The notes beneath the pieces were generated by a model. That model did not search any database. It was not told where the DNA came from and was given only the letters and a program-made list of their open reading frames with translations. A stretch of 64,000 bases of DNA from Dicyema japonicum (lineage: Eukaryota > Dicyemida > Rhombozoa > Dicyemidae): the NCBI GenBank assembly GCA_011109175.1, contig RDEW01000041.1:310001-374000 (forward strand), read 5' to 3'. Numbering within the stretch: position 1 is the first letter of the stretch; each line of letters opens with the position of its first letter. A program made the translations under genes and the position numbers. Below are positions 11,131 to 22,779 of the stretch, piece by piece.

Positions 11131-11545
11131 GACATACATAAGCATCCGAAGACTCGATGATAATAAATTACTACAACGGTCCCCTCCTCCAATAGACCAA
11201 TCAGAATCTTCTCTTCTGAGGGACGTCCGGGTAAACCTGGCTCGTCTATGATGTGGGCACCACCACTCTCTACCTACGTACAATGTCTTTTGTCCCTTTT
11301 GGAACCTCTATTGACAACAAATCACCTACTTAAATGTCATGAATTAGAACACGTTCGCCTATAATGCCAGGACTGACCGAGGACAATTTCCGCCCTTGAC
11401 CCACAAGCTGACGATCTAGTACGTTGGATCGGCTCAATGATCCAAAGGGTCACCAAGATTCCACGTGAGACTGGATGGCTTTGAGAGCGTATCTCGATAG
11501 CTATCGTCAGAAGAAACAGCATGGCCATTCAAGCTCTCTAAATTA
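11130..11545 (-). pseudogene. Jockey/CR1-like reverse transcriptase remnant
   Basis: The end of this block, with GAATTAGAACACGTTCG and TATAATGCCAGGAC, is a diverged copy of 44.2-44.34 kb (GAATTAGAATACTGTTCG, TACAATGCCAAGAC). Both appear to be minus-strand reverse transcriptase debris. No intact frame remains. Confidence 0.45.
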
Positions 11546-11599
11546 AGAGTTAGTTAGTTAATAGCACTTCTGCGTTGCCATAAGCACGTAAAATGCCTA

Positions 11600-14300
11600 G
11601 GGGCTTGCTCGTGCCGTACACTCGACTATCCTCTCAGTCAGCCCTCTCCATCGTTTCTCGCGCGTTTACGAATATCCTCAAGATCGTCTCCAGTTTTGAG
11701 TCGTCCGCCAATTCGTGCGTAATCGTTGTTAAGGCAGAGAGGAAGCGTGGCCGACCCCGAAATCCAATTCCATGATTCGAATAGTAATCTTCCATGATTT
11801 GATTGCAAGGAATCACTTTGTCCATTCTCAGAACATGTCCGAAAAGTCGCCAGCGTGAGGTAATTACTTCTCTGCTCATTGGTTTGCATTTACATAATTT
11901 GTAGAGAGTGTCGTTTCTGATAATCTGTGGCCATTTGATTCCCGAAATTTTTCTCAATTGATTTCTATGAAATGTGTCTAGTCTGTCAAGGTCAGTTTTT
12001 GAAGTTCCCCATGTTCCCGAGTTATTTAATAGGACTGGTTGTATGAACGCGTTATATAATCGCATCAGAAGATTTAAGGAGATAAGTTTTCTGAGAGTCC
12101 AAATACTCCACATCTTTTTCAATGCACACGATGCCAACATCTTTCTACGAGCAATGTCCTCAGCATCACCCAAAAACGAGCCGAGCCTTTTAGTAAACCT
12201 TCATTTCTCATCAATCCGTGTCGGTAACCGATGAATCGAAGTTGACTCCGTTTTTTCTGAGTTGATCTTCAAAGACCACCTCTCCAGAACTGCTGTGGCT
12301 TTATCTACTACAGTTCTTAGTATCTCCACATTCTCAGACACAAAATCGATGTCATCAGCATATATTAATTCCACAAAATGATTATTTAAGTGACCCAATT
12401 CTTTTCTAACGTCCCTCAACTCAGCTTCCAAATAGATTGCAAAGAGAACTGGAAAAAGCGAGTCCCCTTGCGAAGTACCAATCACAGTCGTGAATTTTTC
12501 CGAATAGCCCTTCCCCACTTTCACTATGAGGCTCGTGTCAGCCAGCAAAAAACGCACAATCCTCAAACAGTCCTCATCAATTATGTCTTTGAGAACTTGC
12601 AGTAAGCCACCGATGACTCCATATCGATCTCCTGGTCTGAATCCGCTTTGACTTGGTGACAAGTATTGGTCAACTGAATTTGATATTCGATTCAATGTTG
12701 TAATCGACAATGTTTTTCGCAAAGTGGTCAAAAGCACGATCGGCCTGAGATTTTCAATTGGACTTGCAGATTTGCCGTGTTTTTGTAAAGGAAGTAGAAC
12801 TCCCATCGCGATGTCAATTGAACAATGAGTCCTGAATATCTTGTTGAATATAAAAGTTATCTTTTCTGCTGCTGGGTTGGTGCGTATTTTAACGACTCCC
12901 ACAAATATTGTCATATCCAGCTGCTCTGTTGTTATTCAGGCGAAGGAGTGCTCCGCGAATCTCGGAATCCGTAAACACATTATTAAGTGAACGAAACTGT
13001 CCTTCGAATTGTGTGATGGGTAAAATATCCTCTCGATTGAACTGCTTGCTAAAGTGTCGGGCTATAAGTGCAGCAGAACGGTTGGCGTCCAATTCAAAGT
13101 GACCAAACTCATCTTGAAATTTTAAATTGGTTTTAGCTGACCCGCGGTTGAGTAAACGCACAGCCATAAACATTTTTACACCTGAATGTGATCTTTCCGC
13201 TTCCAATACTCGTTGGTCCAAAAAGTCCGACCATGATCGGAGCACATTCTTCTTAATTTCGTGTTGGATTGTATTCCGCATTTTTTTTAATTCTAATTTT
13301 CGTTCAGGATCACAAGTTTCAATTTGAAGTCTTATATATCGTTGAGGAATAGACAATTCATTGACTGTCGAGTTATATGCTCCTTTATATCTTCCTTTCA
13401 TAGTATTTTCTCGAATCCCAACTGTTTCTTCGGCAGCCGTCATTATGGCTTCAGAGATTCTTTTCCACACGATGTGGGGTAGGCCATCCATAGAAATATT
13501 GGATAGATGCTTGTCTATTCGCTGCTGGTATCTCGTGAGGAGTACAGGATTATTAACTAATTCTTCTCCCGCTATCATCTGTGTTTTTCTGGGACGTGCA
13601 TGATTCGCAAATAATATTCCATAATGCCTGCTAAGATTCAATCGACAGACTACGATCTAGTGATCGCTATTTGCCAATGCTCTTCCATACGAACGAGAGT
13701 CCACTAATAATCTCTTGTGCGACTGCTTGAAATATAATCTATTTGATTGAATATTTTTTTTCTCTCCATTTTTCTTTGTTTTACAACCTACCCAGGTGGT
13801 CTTGTGTCGGGCGGCGTAATGAAATGCCGTGTTGCACAGAAACAAATCGTAGGTATTACAAAAGTCGATCATAAAATTTCCAGATGAATTTCTATATTTC
13901 CTTCCTTGATTACCAATGCAACGTTCACCTCTCCGTTAAATTCCTGACTTTGAATTCCAGTCTCCCACAATAAAAATTAGCGTGGACGAGCAGAGTTGAG
14001 AGTATACTCTTGATAATCTCATATAAAAATCATCAAGCTCATCCATAGATGTTAATAATCTTCCTGTGTGGAGAACATACAAATTTATGCCAGTCACAAT
14101 CGATCTCTTATTACGTAATCCGATATTAGTCTGGATAATAGCAATTTGGTCTGTGCCCCTCCATATTTTTTTTCCACAAGTGAGATGTGTATAGCAAAAC
14201 TCATCCCATAATGACGGGAGTCGGATGGTAGTCATATTAACCGGTAATTGTCATAGCATACATCTCGTTCCACTGTCACCTTCGTCTCTTGCAGACATGC
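11600..14300 (-). mobile_element. APE-RT non-LTR retrotransposon (family B), nearly full length
   Basis: The minus strand carries, in order, an endonuclease part (IFIVGDWNSKSG near 13950), a linker, and a reverse transcriptase. The reverse transcriptase has NLRPIVLLTTLRKTLS, SQSGFRPGDR, an altered catalytic motif region, GTSQGDSLFPVLFAIYLEAE and LIYADDIDFVSE. The C-terminal part has SLNLLMRLYNAFIQPVL, WRLFGHVLRMD and FRGRPR. The main open pieces are 12889-13641, 12201-12914 and 11634-12173, joined across frame shifts. A second, shorter copy is at 27.24-29.0 kb. The architecture fits CR1/RTE-type APE elements; I do not assign the clade. Frame breaks make it probably inactive. Confidence 0.82.
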
Positions 14301-14561
14301 CACACCGGTTTTGTATCATTCTAGATCCGTACATAGAATGTTCTGTTTGATGAATTCCTCTGACATTGAAAGATGTAATGGAAAAAAGCGTAGAGTGGAT
14401 TGATCGAGAATACGATAAGACATTACAATGAAAGTGGTGTCAACCAACTCAACTTAAATTAAAAGCTCTTTTAAAAATTTTTAAAAACAGAAATAATTAT
14501 TTAATTTTTGTTGAATAACCAAAATGAAATAAAATAAAAGTAATGAAATACAAAATTAATT

Positions 14562-15264
14562 ATGGAATCCATAAAATGTTTGGTTGTTGGAGACAGGTAA
14601 ATTAATAAAAAATAATTTAGTGCAGTCGGGAAAACAAGTCTCCTTCTTACGTATACAAAAACTTCCGTCAATACTTCATCCATTCCCAAATTGCATCCAT
14701 CACTATTTATTTGTAGATTCGAAAACTACTCTCTCCAAATAATGACAAAAAAGGACAAAGCTACGTTCCCCGTTCAATTGGATTTGTGGGACACAGCAGC
14801 AGATGACAATTACGACCGCCTCAGACCTATATCGTACGCCCAGACTGTTTTATAGTATAAAATATTCCTAGGACGTGTTCTTAGTGTGCTTTTCTGTGGT
14901 CATCCCCCAGTCTTTTCGGAACATTGAATCGAAGGTACCTTTAACGGAAAATGGTAGTGGCTTCCGGAAATTAACTTATATTGCCCCGAAGCGATATTTT
15001 TGATTGTGGGGACACAAAGCGATCTCCGAGACGACAAGGAAAAGATCCAAGAACTCGAGACATTGAACATGTCTCCTATAAAGTACAACGAAGGACAAGA
15101 ACTGAACAAACGAACAGGTTTGTAAGAATCCCATGATTGGAGGTGGAGTAAAGTACATTGAATGTTCCTCCCTCACCACATCTAATATTAAGGAGGTCTT
15201 TGAATATTCCATCAAATCTGCTTTATCCCGAAAACTCAAAAAGAAGATCTGCAATGTGATATGA
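14562..15264 (+). CDS. Atypical Rho-family small GTPase
   Basis: A complete six-exon gene encodes a membrane-associated Rho/Rac/Cdc42-type switch protein. Introns are 14597-14620 (24 nt), 14693-14716 (24 nt, GC-AG), 14847-14871 (25), 14935-14957 (23) and 15118-15142 (25). The spliced product starts MESIKCLVVGDSAVGKTSLL (P-loop), then has PKLFENYSLQIM (switch I region), LWDTAADDNYDRLRPISYAQT (switch II), DVFLVCFSVV, the Rho-specific WLPEI, GTQSDLRDD (G4) and ECSSLT (G5). It ends in KKKICNVI, a polybasic tail and CAAX prenylation box. Two key sites differ from canonical Rac/Cdc42: the P-loop has GDS for GDG, and switch II has DTAADD for DTAGQE, replacing the usual Gly60-Gln61. That predicts weak or no intrinsic GTP hydrolysis. 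The Rho insert helix region looks shortened. Confidence 0.93.
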
Positions 15265-16130
15265 CGTCATAAATTAATTAAAATGCGTTTCCTGGTGAGG
15301 CGTTGTTTTCTAAGAAAATTTATAATTATTTGTATCTTCCCTTTCTAACACATTATTGTGCTTCATGAACAACTAATAAAAGGATATTCTAGGCTTTTTG
15401 TCTCCAATCTCAATTCTTGACAGAGAGTGCTTATTGGGGGAACTTATGTGATCTGTCTTGAGGTTATTTCGAGTGAGAAAACCGATTCTAACAAGAAAAT
15501 CACAGCTGATACTCCCAGAGATCCGCCGGATATATTTGGTGATGCGCAAACTCGGAGGGGACCCGGACGAGAGAAGAGGTATTCTGGACGTCATAAAGAA
15601 ATCTATGTGGTGACTTCAAAGTTGGCGCGTTAAGTAGACACAAAAGCTTCTCTTCCGTCAATATTCGGTGGAAGATTTTGGCACCAAGGCTTTTGATGGC
15701 ATTTCTCAATTCGTGTAGTCCATGTTAATAAAGACACGTTAAACGAAAGAGTTCACGTTCCAAGTTAAATTTAAACTTGAATCAGAATTTGTTGATTATT
15801 TTAAATTTATTTTCTCTCACCATAAAGTTCAAAAAATTGTAAGAAATGCCTGCGGTATTAATCCTTTAAGGGACGAGTAGAAATGATCATTTATTGTGAT
15901 GAGAATATTCTGAAGGAAGATCATCTTGGGTGCAAAATCGATGGGAACTTTGGAATGAAAGTCCTATAGAGCTAGGACTGGTCTTAGAGACTACAGGGGG
16001 CACTTAATTATTTGGGTCCGAATCAACCACCAAAATTCTTAACACAAGAACGCTTGAAGAAGCTCTTTTCCTTTAATTTTAGCATTTAATGATTCTTTCT
16101 AATTGTCATTTAACGAAAATTAAAGATGCG
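15265..16130. other. Intergenic with a repeated coding remnant
   Basis: On the minus strand, 15500-15709 encodes LRNAIKSLGAKIFHRILTEE. A related stretch lies at 30.77-30.99 kb on the minus strand (STKAIRSLAITSF, then LLTEAKL after a frame shift). It is therefore a dispersed repeat of unknown type. Nothing else is supported. Confidence 0.4.
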
Positions 16131-16275
16131 ATGAATCTGCCACGTGGCGCCATCGTTAGTGTGGTGCTATGTGACTACTTGAATTAAAGATTTTTTGTTT
16201 GTTTCTTCTGTTCCTCCTCTCCCTTTTGGCTCCAGGATGACGGTGGTCTTGTGGGTCAATAAATTTAATCTCAAA
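16130..16275 (+). repeat. Partial copy of SINE-like repeat S1
   Basis: This is the 5' part of the dispersed S1 repeat: a GTGGCGCCAT-type start, GTGGTGCTATGTGACTACTT, and GTTTCTTCTGTTCCTCCTCT. The remaining 3' part is diverged or missing. Better copies are at 22.78, 55.53 and 62.41 kb. Confidence 0.55.
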
Positions 16276-16750
16276 CAGCTGCTGAGTCTAAGTAATTTCA
16301 AATCCATCAGAATCCAGTTGTTGTGTTAGTATGGTTAACATTGTCGCCGGTGAATGAAACTAAACTGAAGAACAGAGATATCTAATCTTTCTTCTTCCAT
16401 TTGTCTTAACACGTGGCTTATACTATAGGAACGAGAATCGGAATCCCATCGACCCCCCACTCAAGTAAACAAAGCTGGTTTATAATAAAAAATACTCAAT
16501 ATGAGAGTTTTACTATCAAACACGTGGAATTAATGTTGTTTTGAAATGTTTCGGTATCAGGCTTTGAATTATGTGGGTCACCTTCTTGTGGTAATGAGCA
16601 GACGTTATTTCGTTCATAACTGTAAAAGGCACTCTTCAATTTCCTCCTTCACCAATTGTCATCGTGGCTATGTTTGGGATGGATTCAACCTCATACATCT
16701 CCCATATAAACGGGAGAACTAATTAATTCCCATTTACACCAAAGTCAATA
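16276..16750. other. Intergenic
   Basis: It contains two CACGTG sites (16410, 16521). I see no gene. Confidence 0.4.
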
Positions 16751-16754
16751 AAAT

Positions 16755-19215
16755 AGTGGATATGTTATGTTATCCAATTAAGTCGTGTCCGACCCTTGGA
16801 GATCTCATGAACAGTTTCCTCTACTCTCCCCGATCCGTCGCAATTTTGAGTAGTCTTGATAAAGGCATTCCGGTGACGTCTGCCACCGTGGATAGCCACC
16901 GAGTCTTCGGTCGACCAGGTCTTTTCTTCCCAGTAATATTGCTCAGGATAATAGTTTTTTCCTGAGAGTCAGAGCGGACAACATGCCCAAAGAACGCCAA
17001 TCTGTGTTTTACGATTCTTCCTTCTAGCGAAATGTCCGTCTCCACCCGTTTGAGTACATCGGTGTTTGTTATTTTGGAAGTCCAAGGGATTCTTAGTAAA
17101 CTCCTCCAGCACCACAGTTCAAAAGCATCAATTTTTCGTCTATCCGACTTTTTCAGTATCTATGTTTCAGCGACGTATAGAAAAACCGGGAACACGATTG
17201 CATTAACCAGTTTGCATTTGGTCCTTAAGCAAATATTTCTGCTTTCCAAATTCTATTCATTCTCTGGAAGGCGATCCGTCCCATGGCAATTCGCCTCTTG
17301 ATTTCCAAGCCTCCGTCACCATTCAGATTGATTAGACATCCAAGAAAGACAACATTATCGCAACTCTCTATTTTCTCATTCCCAATTTTTAGTTCCATTA
17401 TTAGCAGTCGTCATAATTTTGGTCTTCTTGATATTTACCAATAACCAAAGACGGCGCTCTCTTCTCTGAATCTTAGAATCAACTTCCTCCTCTGTTTTAG
17501 CCAGCAAGGTTGTATCGTCAGCATAGCGCAAATTATTGATGTTCCTGCCTCCAATTTTCATCCCGTTATTTGATACAGTATCCAATTTAGTCATGATCAT
17601 TTCGGCATAAATATCGAATAGGATGGGAGATAATAAGCATTCTTGTCTTACTCTTTTACCAATTTTGAACCAATCGGTATCTCCATGCACTGTTCTAGCA
17701 GTAACTTCTTGATCCTTATAAAGAGATTTGATAAGCAATATTAGATGGGCAACGAATCCAAATTCTTTTAAAGCGGACCACAGCTTGTCATGTATAACGG
17801 AATCAAAAGCCTTCCGATAGTCAATGAAGCACATGTATACACTTTTTTGGGATTCATGGGCTTTTTCTATAATCCACCGGACATTTGCTATATGGTCACG
17901 TGTGCCTCGTCCCTTCCTGAATCCTGCTTGGACATCCGGTAGAATCATTTCGGCATTTGGCATTAGACGATGTTGTATTATCTTTAGAAGTATTTTGCTG
18001 ACGTGTGGAATTAAGGCTATTGTACGATAGTTTGAACAGTCCTTGCTATCGCCTTTTTTCGGTATTGAAATAAAAATAGATCTTTTCCACTCGCGTGGCC
18101 AAATACCAGTTTCCCAAATTTTTTGACATAGACTGATGATCGCTGTCACCAGTATGGCCTTCAACAATTCACTTGAGATGTTGCCAATCCCCGGTGCCTT
18201 GTTCCCTGTTAATTGCCGTCTAGTCCACACGTATTCCACCTCAAGGATTTTTTGCCCCTCACCCAACGTTGCTTTATCAACATACATGGGTAGGCACACG
18301 GTTTCTGAAAATAGTCGTTCAGTATATTCTCTCCAACGATTTCGGATGTTCTGTTGGCTTCGCAATTCTACACCACCTTTGTCCTTGATTTTGCCCATCA
18401 TTTTCGTCTAGGTAGTATGTAATCTTTTTAGTTGTAAATACGTATTCCTAGTGTGACCTCTCTTATAGTTATCTTCCGTTTTTTTGCAGCGTAACCTCCA
18501 GTAGTCTTCGTTATCCTTCCTGGCTGCCTTTTTGAATTCAGAGTTAAGTTTTCTGTCATTCCATAATTCATCAAGCATCCTTCCGTTCAAATCCAGTAAT
18601 CCAATATTGTGCTTAACTTCCATTGCGTATTCTGGTGGTATGTTTGAGACATCGAATTTCTCTACTCGGGGGTATTCCAAGTGATACTGAATTTCGTCCT
18701 AATTTTTGCAACAAGTAGCTGATGGTCTGTTCCACAGTCTGCCCCTGGATATGTTTTGACGGCTGTTATAGAGCTTTTCCAACGTTTTACGCACAAAACA
18801 TAATCAATCTGGTTCCTAGACATTCCATTTGGCGACGTCCAAGTGTATAATCGTCGTTTGTGCTGTTTGAACCATGTGTTAGTTATCTGAAATCCATTTT
18901 CCTGACAGAATTGGACCAGTCGATCCCCAGCATCATTTCTTTTCCCCAAACCAAAACTTCCCACAATATCAGTATGCATACACCCAACTTTTGAGTTGAA
19001 ATCCCCCATTATGTAGATTGTGTCCTTTTTGGGTATTCGTTTTAGTGCCTCTTGAAATTCATAATAAAATTGGTCAATTTCGTCATCCTTGGCAATAGAC
19101 GTTGGGGGATACACTTGCATGACCTTAATATTCAATGGTCGTCCACGGACGTGGATTAGTATTATCCGATCATTAAATATTCTATGACTTTCAATAGCAC
19201 GTGCAATCAAGCCTT
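16755..19215 (-). mobile_element. RTE-like non-LTR retrotransposon
   Basis: The minus strand encodes, in order, an APE endonuclease (TIYIMGDFNSKVGCMHTD near 19000, SRNQIDYVLC near 18820, GADCGTDHQLL near 18740), a connector, and a reverse transcriptase. The latter has NYRTIALIPHVSKILLKII, QAGFRKGRGTRD, CFIDYRKAFDSV, an SPILFD motif and LRYADDTTLLAKTEEE. A C-terminal part has FFGHVVRSD and GRPKTRW near 16.87-16.98 kb. The spacing and motifs are those of RTE/BovB-type elements. Main open segments are 18662-19210, 18408-18680 and 17376-18401. The frame breaks between them, and the very N-terminus is missing, so it is a recent but defective copy. It abuts the E2-like gene's upstream region. Confidence 0.85.
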
Positions 19216-19469
19216 CTCATTTCTCTTTTTACGACTTATAGTTTCCCTACGTCTAAGCCTCTTACGTTCCATGTTGCGAAATTGTGAGATTATGTGTGAC
19301 GAATACTCGAGATTTGATGTTTTGCAGCAACGTTGCTTCCAATTAGATCGTAGGAGAGTTTGCTCATAAGATTTTCTTGGCATTTAAATGCAGGGTAGGT
19401 TGCCAGGTCTTTCCCCATCAACAGCTCTTATATTGGGATAATTTCAAAGAATGTATAAACACCACACAC

Positions 19470-19520
19470 GTTGTAACAACACGTGAATCACGTTTTAACA
19501 ACACGTGAAAATAATGGATA
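19470..19520. promoter_or_regulatory. Tandem CACGTG motif upstream of the E2-like gene
   Basis: Two nearly identical TAACAACACGTGAA units lie 22 bp apart (CACGTG at 19480 and 19502). A third CACGTG at 19811 lies about 80 bp before the ATG at 19893. CACGTG is the canonical E-box of bHLH-type factors. A promoter role is inference, because the motif is abundant throughout the window. Confidence 0.35.
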
Positions 19521-19892
19521 CTTTCCCATAAATTATTAACTCCAGGCTTATAATGGTAAGCCTTCAGACAAATTAAAAAAAGTAATTAATTCGTCAATAT
19601 GAAGGGCCTATTTGAGGGTATCATTTGAGAAGTCAGACGGGAGACTAATTGCTATTAATATTCAAGGTTTACTTAATTGATTTCCTATCAATCCTAGAAT
19701 ATTACGTAATGTACCCCATTTCCCCCCACCTGAACTCTTCCTAAGAGACATCACACAGTAACCATAAGCGAAAATTCAGAGACTTTTCGAAATATCTAAT
19801 TATTGAAAGGCACGTGGTATTGATTGCCCAAATTGGTTCATCGATTACTAAAGGGAATGCTATATAAGTAAAAAGCCGTAAAATTTATAGTT

Positions 19893-20594
19893 ATGGTGTT
19901 TGGCACGGATTACAACTTTGACACAGAAATTGACTTGAGCCGAAAACGTTTACTAAAAGATATTCGAGAATTTGAAAACAAAGTAATTTGTGATTAAAAT
20001 CAGGATGGATTAAAGCTAGTTTATACTGACATTGTATCAGGTAATATTGAAGTCATTATCGACGGACCTCCTAACTCCCCATACGAAGGGGGGAAATTTA
20101 CAATATTCTTAAAGATATCGGATATGTACCCATTCAAGCCTCCAATCGTAATATTCTATATTATTCATAGATGTCGTTCAAAACACCAATATTTCATCCG
20201 TGTATCATTCCTAGCAGTGGCAGATTCTCCCCAATGTTTTCAATTGACTGGTATGATTATAACCTATTTAGGACTACACCAGCGACTTTAGAGTGTCTCA
20301 TGAGATCCCTAATGGTTTGGATGACACACACAAAAATGAGTAGTGACTGTAACTTAATATTCAATGAAATAAAAGACTACAAATTTTTTTACACGATGGC
20401 TGAATACTTTACATATCGTTATGCCGAAGGTTAGCAATTGGTTCACTGTAGGGGTGAAGTACAATAAGCAAGTAAAGGAATACGCAGATGAAATCTACAA
20501 AAAAAAATATTTCAGAACCAGTGGATATGAATTCCGATTTGTTTGTCGGAAAATTCTTAAATTGGTCAAGAGGAAGAAATTGATCCTCGAATGA
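19893..20594 (+). CDS. UBE2-like (E2-fold) protein lacking the catalytic cysteine
   Basis: A four-exon gene encodes an E2 ubiquitin-conjugating fold. Introns are 19983-20003 (21 nt), 20148-20170 (23) and 20430-20451 (22). It has the N-terminal helix SRKRLLKDIREFENK, the core IDGPPNSPYEGGKF, MYPFKPPIM, then KTPIFHPC where active E2s have HPN. The C-terminal helices end VKYNKQVKEYADEIYKKKY, like the usual YNxxxREWTxxYA end, plus a basic tail (LVKRKKLILE). Where active E2s have the G-x-I-C-L-D loop, this protein reads SSGRFSPMFSIDW. So both the Asn of HPN and the active-site Cys are gone. It is probably a UEV-type or pseudo-E2, with a scaffold role, or a rapidly evolving paralogue. The ATG at 19893 gives the full domain. 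Confidence 0.87.
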
Positions 20595-20599
20595 ATCAT

Positions 20600-21000
20600 G
20601 ATTATTTAAAGTTCCTTCATTTTCTTTACCTAACTAATAAACCACAAGATAGACTTTATCGTTACTTCATACTTTATCGGGATACCTGATAAAATCTACT
20701 GCCCTAGCTACTTCACATACCTAACTAAAGACATCATAATCGTCCAAGATCCCAAAGGTCAGCTGAGATCACACAAATGGCAGTGAAGATCTCATTTTGA
20801 TCGAAAACTCCATGAATTAGTTCTTCACGAAAATTGAATGGAGGCGAGGTGGCTAACAAGAACGTCACACCCAAAAGCGGACCCTCTCAGAGATCCAACG
20901 GGTGTATTCGTTCTGTGCAGAACTGGGAAGCAGATCCTAACAAGAGAAGAGGTAGCAGTGTATTGGTCATCGAGAAGGCATTGTGGGCTAAGTGGGGAGG
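20600..21000. other. Intergenic
   Basis: No gene is seen between the E2-like gene and the minus-strand S1 repeat. Confidence 0.4.
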
Positions 21001-21004
21001 TAGA

Positions 21005-21330
21005 CTGTCCAATTATTATTAGCCCCAGATACACCGAGAAAGAAGTTAACAGTAAACAACTAGTTAAGTGTATCCAGTTTCCACCGTTACAAAAACAGAG
21101 TCCTTCAACGTCACACAAGTCCATACAGAACCAGCATAAAAGTTGAGAGACGTCAATTCCTTGCAATTGTCGAAACCTCTCCAGTAGAGCGGGGGAGAGC
21201 AAATGATCCTTTTTCGTGCCAGTCTGGCACTGACGCCACTCTAGTAGGAAAGGGAAAAGGAGAAGCAGAAAAAGCAAACAGAAATCTTTAACCATTAGCC
21301 ACATAGCGGCCGAAACCAAACGTGGAATAC
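21005..21330 (-). repeat. SINE-like repeat S1 (minus orientation)
   Basis: Read on the minus strand, this contains the S1 landmarks: GGCGTCA, a CACTGCCAGACTGGCAC variant, GGATCATTTGCTCTCCCCC, CCTCTCCAGTAGAG, a GGAAACTGGATACACTTAAC-type stretch and CGGTGTATC. It is diverged from the copies at 22.78 and 62.41 kb. Confidence 0.65.
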
Positions 21331-21456
21331 TTGTCCAATCCTTAAAGAGCTAAAGGTCTTTGAATTGCCTAAAATAATTCAGATCGCAGAAAAAAGCTCT
21401 TTCAAATACAAAGGCTTATTAAATGATTATGTCATAGTTTCACAAAATTTGCTGGA

Positions 21457-22568
21457 TTAAATCGGTTCCTCTGCTAGTCTTATATTTACTTGTTTGGTCT
21501 TCAGAGATTGATTCTCAACCTGCAGGAACCTCAACCATTCATGAAGACATCGACTTGTGCTTTCCACCTCTCCAACAATGATGCACAATGAAAGAATGGT
21601 TCCATCCTCCTGTTCGTGAACGGATTTGACCCGATTTAGCTTTCTGCAGTCCTCTTCATTCTCAAAGTAAAAGTTAAAGAAGCTTTCATCCCCCACGTGC
21701 ACAGTCCCACCCCCACGAGACATCAATACGTAGTGACTGAACACTCGACTCCTTAAATAGCTCCTATATGGACCGGAGATGAAAAACTCTTCATTTTCTG
21801 TTTTCTCCAGCAGTTCCCTCTGGCTGGGACTTTGAGAAGACAAAATATATGCAGGGACTCTCTCAGCCTCCAATTTATGGCACGTGATAACCGCCTCCAG
21901 GTCAAAGGACATCCTCTTCAAAGCCATCCTTGCAATTGCGAGATCCATCTCAGTTTGGTCGGCGATATCCGTAGGGAATTGGGACCGGCAATGGATTTCA
22001 TTCCTTTGATCTTGGGAACCCAGTACATTGTCCGGAGGTACTTTTTCATTGCGTGAGAATTAATTCCGAAGATACTGCTGATCACCATGCCCATGTCCTC
22101 GGATGGAATAACTCCTAAAATATTTCACAGATCCTTACCATTCTGTTCCATACACGTGAGCAAAAAGACGCAACAGTACTGCTGCTTGGGGTAGTGGATG
22201 AACTCCCTCTGCCACGCAGACTGTGCAACCATGGTCCCCTTTGGGAAGACTTCGAGGAGGTCGACATAGGAGTCGAGGTTGTCGTGGATGTTGAATTTCT
22301 TGATGGGTTAAATTGCTTACTTTCATGTTTTCTAAAGCTCCGTTGATGAACTCCACGTGTCCACGTCTGAGAGTGCCCTGTTTGTGGAGGTAGAAGTCGA
22401 TGGCGGCACGGAAGATCTTTATGTTGGTTTTCCGCGAATTTGTCGGCTGGTTTGTGAGAAAGCTCTCAAAGGTGATTAAATCTTTGGGCTTTTCGGGACT
22501 CCTTGAGAGATTTTCCTGACGAATACTTTAGCTGATCTGACTAGAAATATCATCTATCACGTACTCAT
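21457..22568 (-). CDS. ECSIT: ECSIT-like mitochondrial complex I assembly / Toll-pathway adaptor
   Basis: ECSIT works in mitochondria as a complex I assembly factor and is linked to Toll/TRAF6 signalling in animals. The spliced minus strand gives RRGHVEFINGALENMK, a 22-nt intron, FNIHDNLDSYVDLLEVFPKG, FIHYPKQQYCCVFLLTCMEQ, a 24-nt intron, and VIPSEDMGMVISSIFG. The last exon carries YLRTMYWVPKIKGM, DLAIARMALKRM and FFISGPYRSYLRSRVFSHYV. This follows the ECSIT domain throughout. ATG 22568 with a 24-nt intron would give a basic mitochondrial-type N-terminus (RSAKVFVRKI). Two single-base frame breaks lie at short homopolymers, near 21997 and near 22496. The protein is shorter than the human one at both ends, lacking the acidic tail. 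Confidence 0.87.
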
Positions 22569-22619
22569 AGGATTTAAATTATTTTTAATAAATTAATTTA
22601 ACTATTTTAATTTATGGAA

Positions 22620-22740
22620 AGGAGGAGGGATGTCAGAGAGAAGGGCTGGCTCATTGAGCGCATCTCCTTACAGATCGTAAGGGGAAATGCGCTCTCAATC
22701 CTGAGAGCAGCCAGTAGCCTTTAACTATTTGGTTTTATTC
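22620..22740 (+). mobile_element. LINE family A 3' end
   Basis: The plus strand reads WLIERISLQIVRGNALSILR and a stop, then an AT-rich tail. This is the conserved family A C-terminal end (compare WLFERISLAILRGNSHAV at 60.9 kb). It lies only about 50 bp upstream of the ECSIT start, head to head. Confidence 0.7.
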
Positions 22741-22779
22741 TTCAATAAATTGTTATTGTTTAAAAAAAATTTATGGACT

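Noticed and set aside
13127-13603. Plus-strand ORFs inside 12.9-13.6 kb
   Set aside because: The minus-strand LINE frame is continuous and carries reverse transcriptase motifs; the plus-strand frames are shadows.
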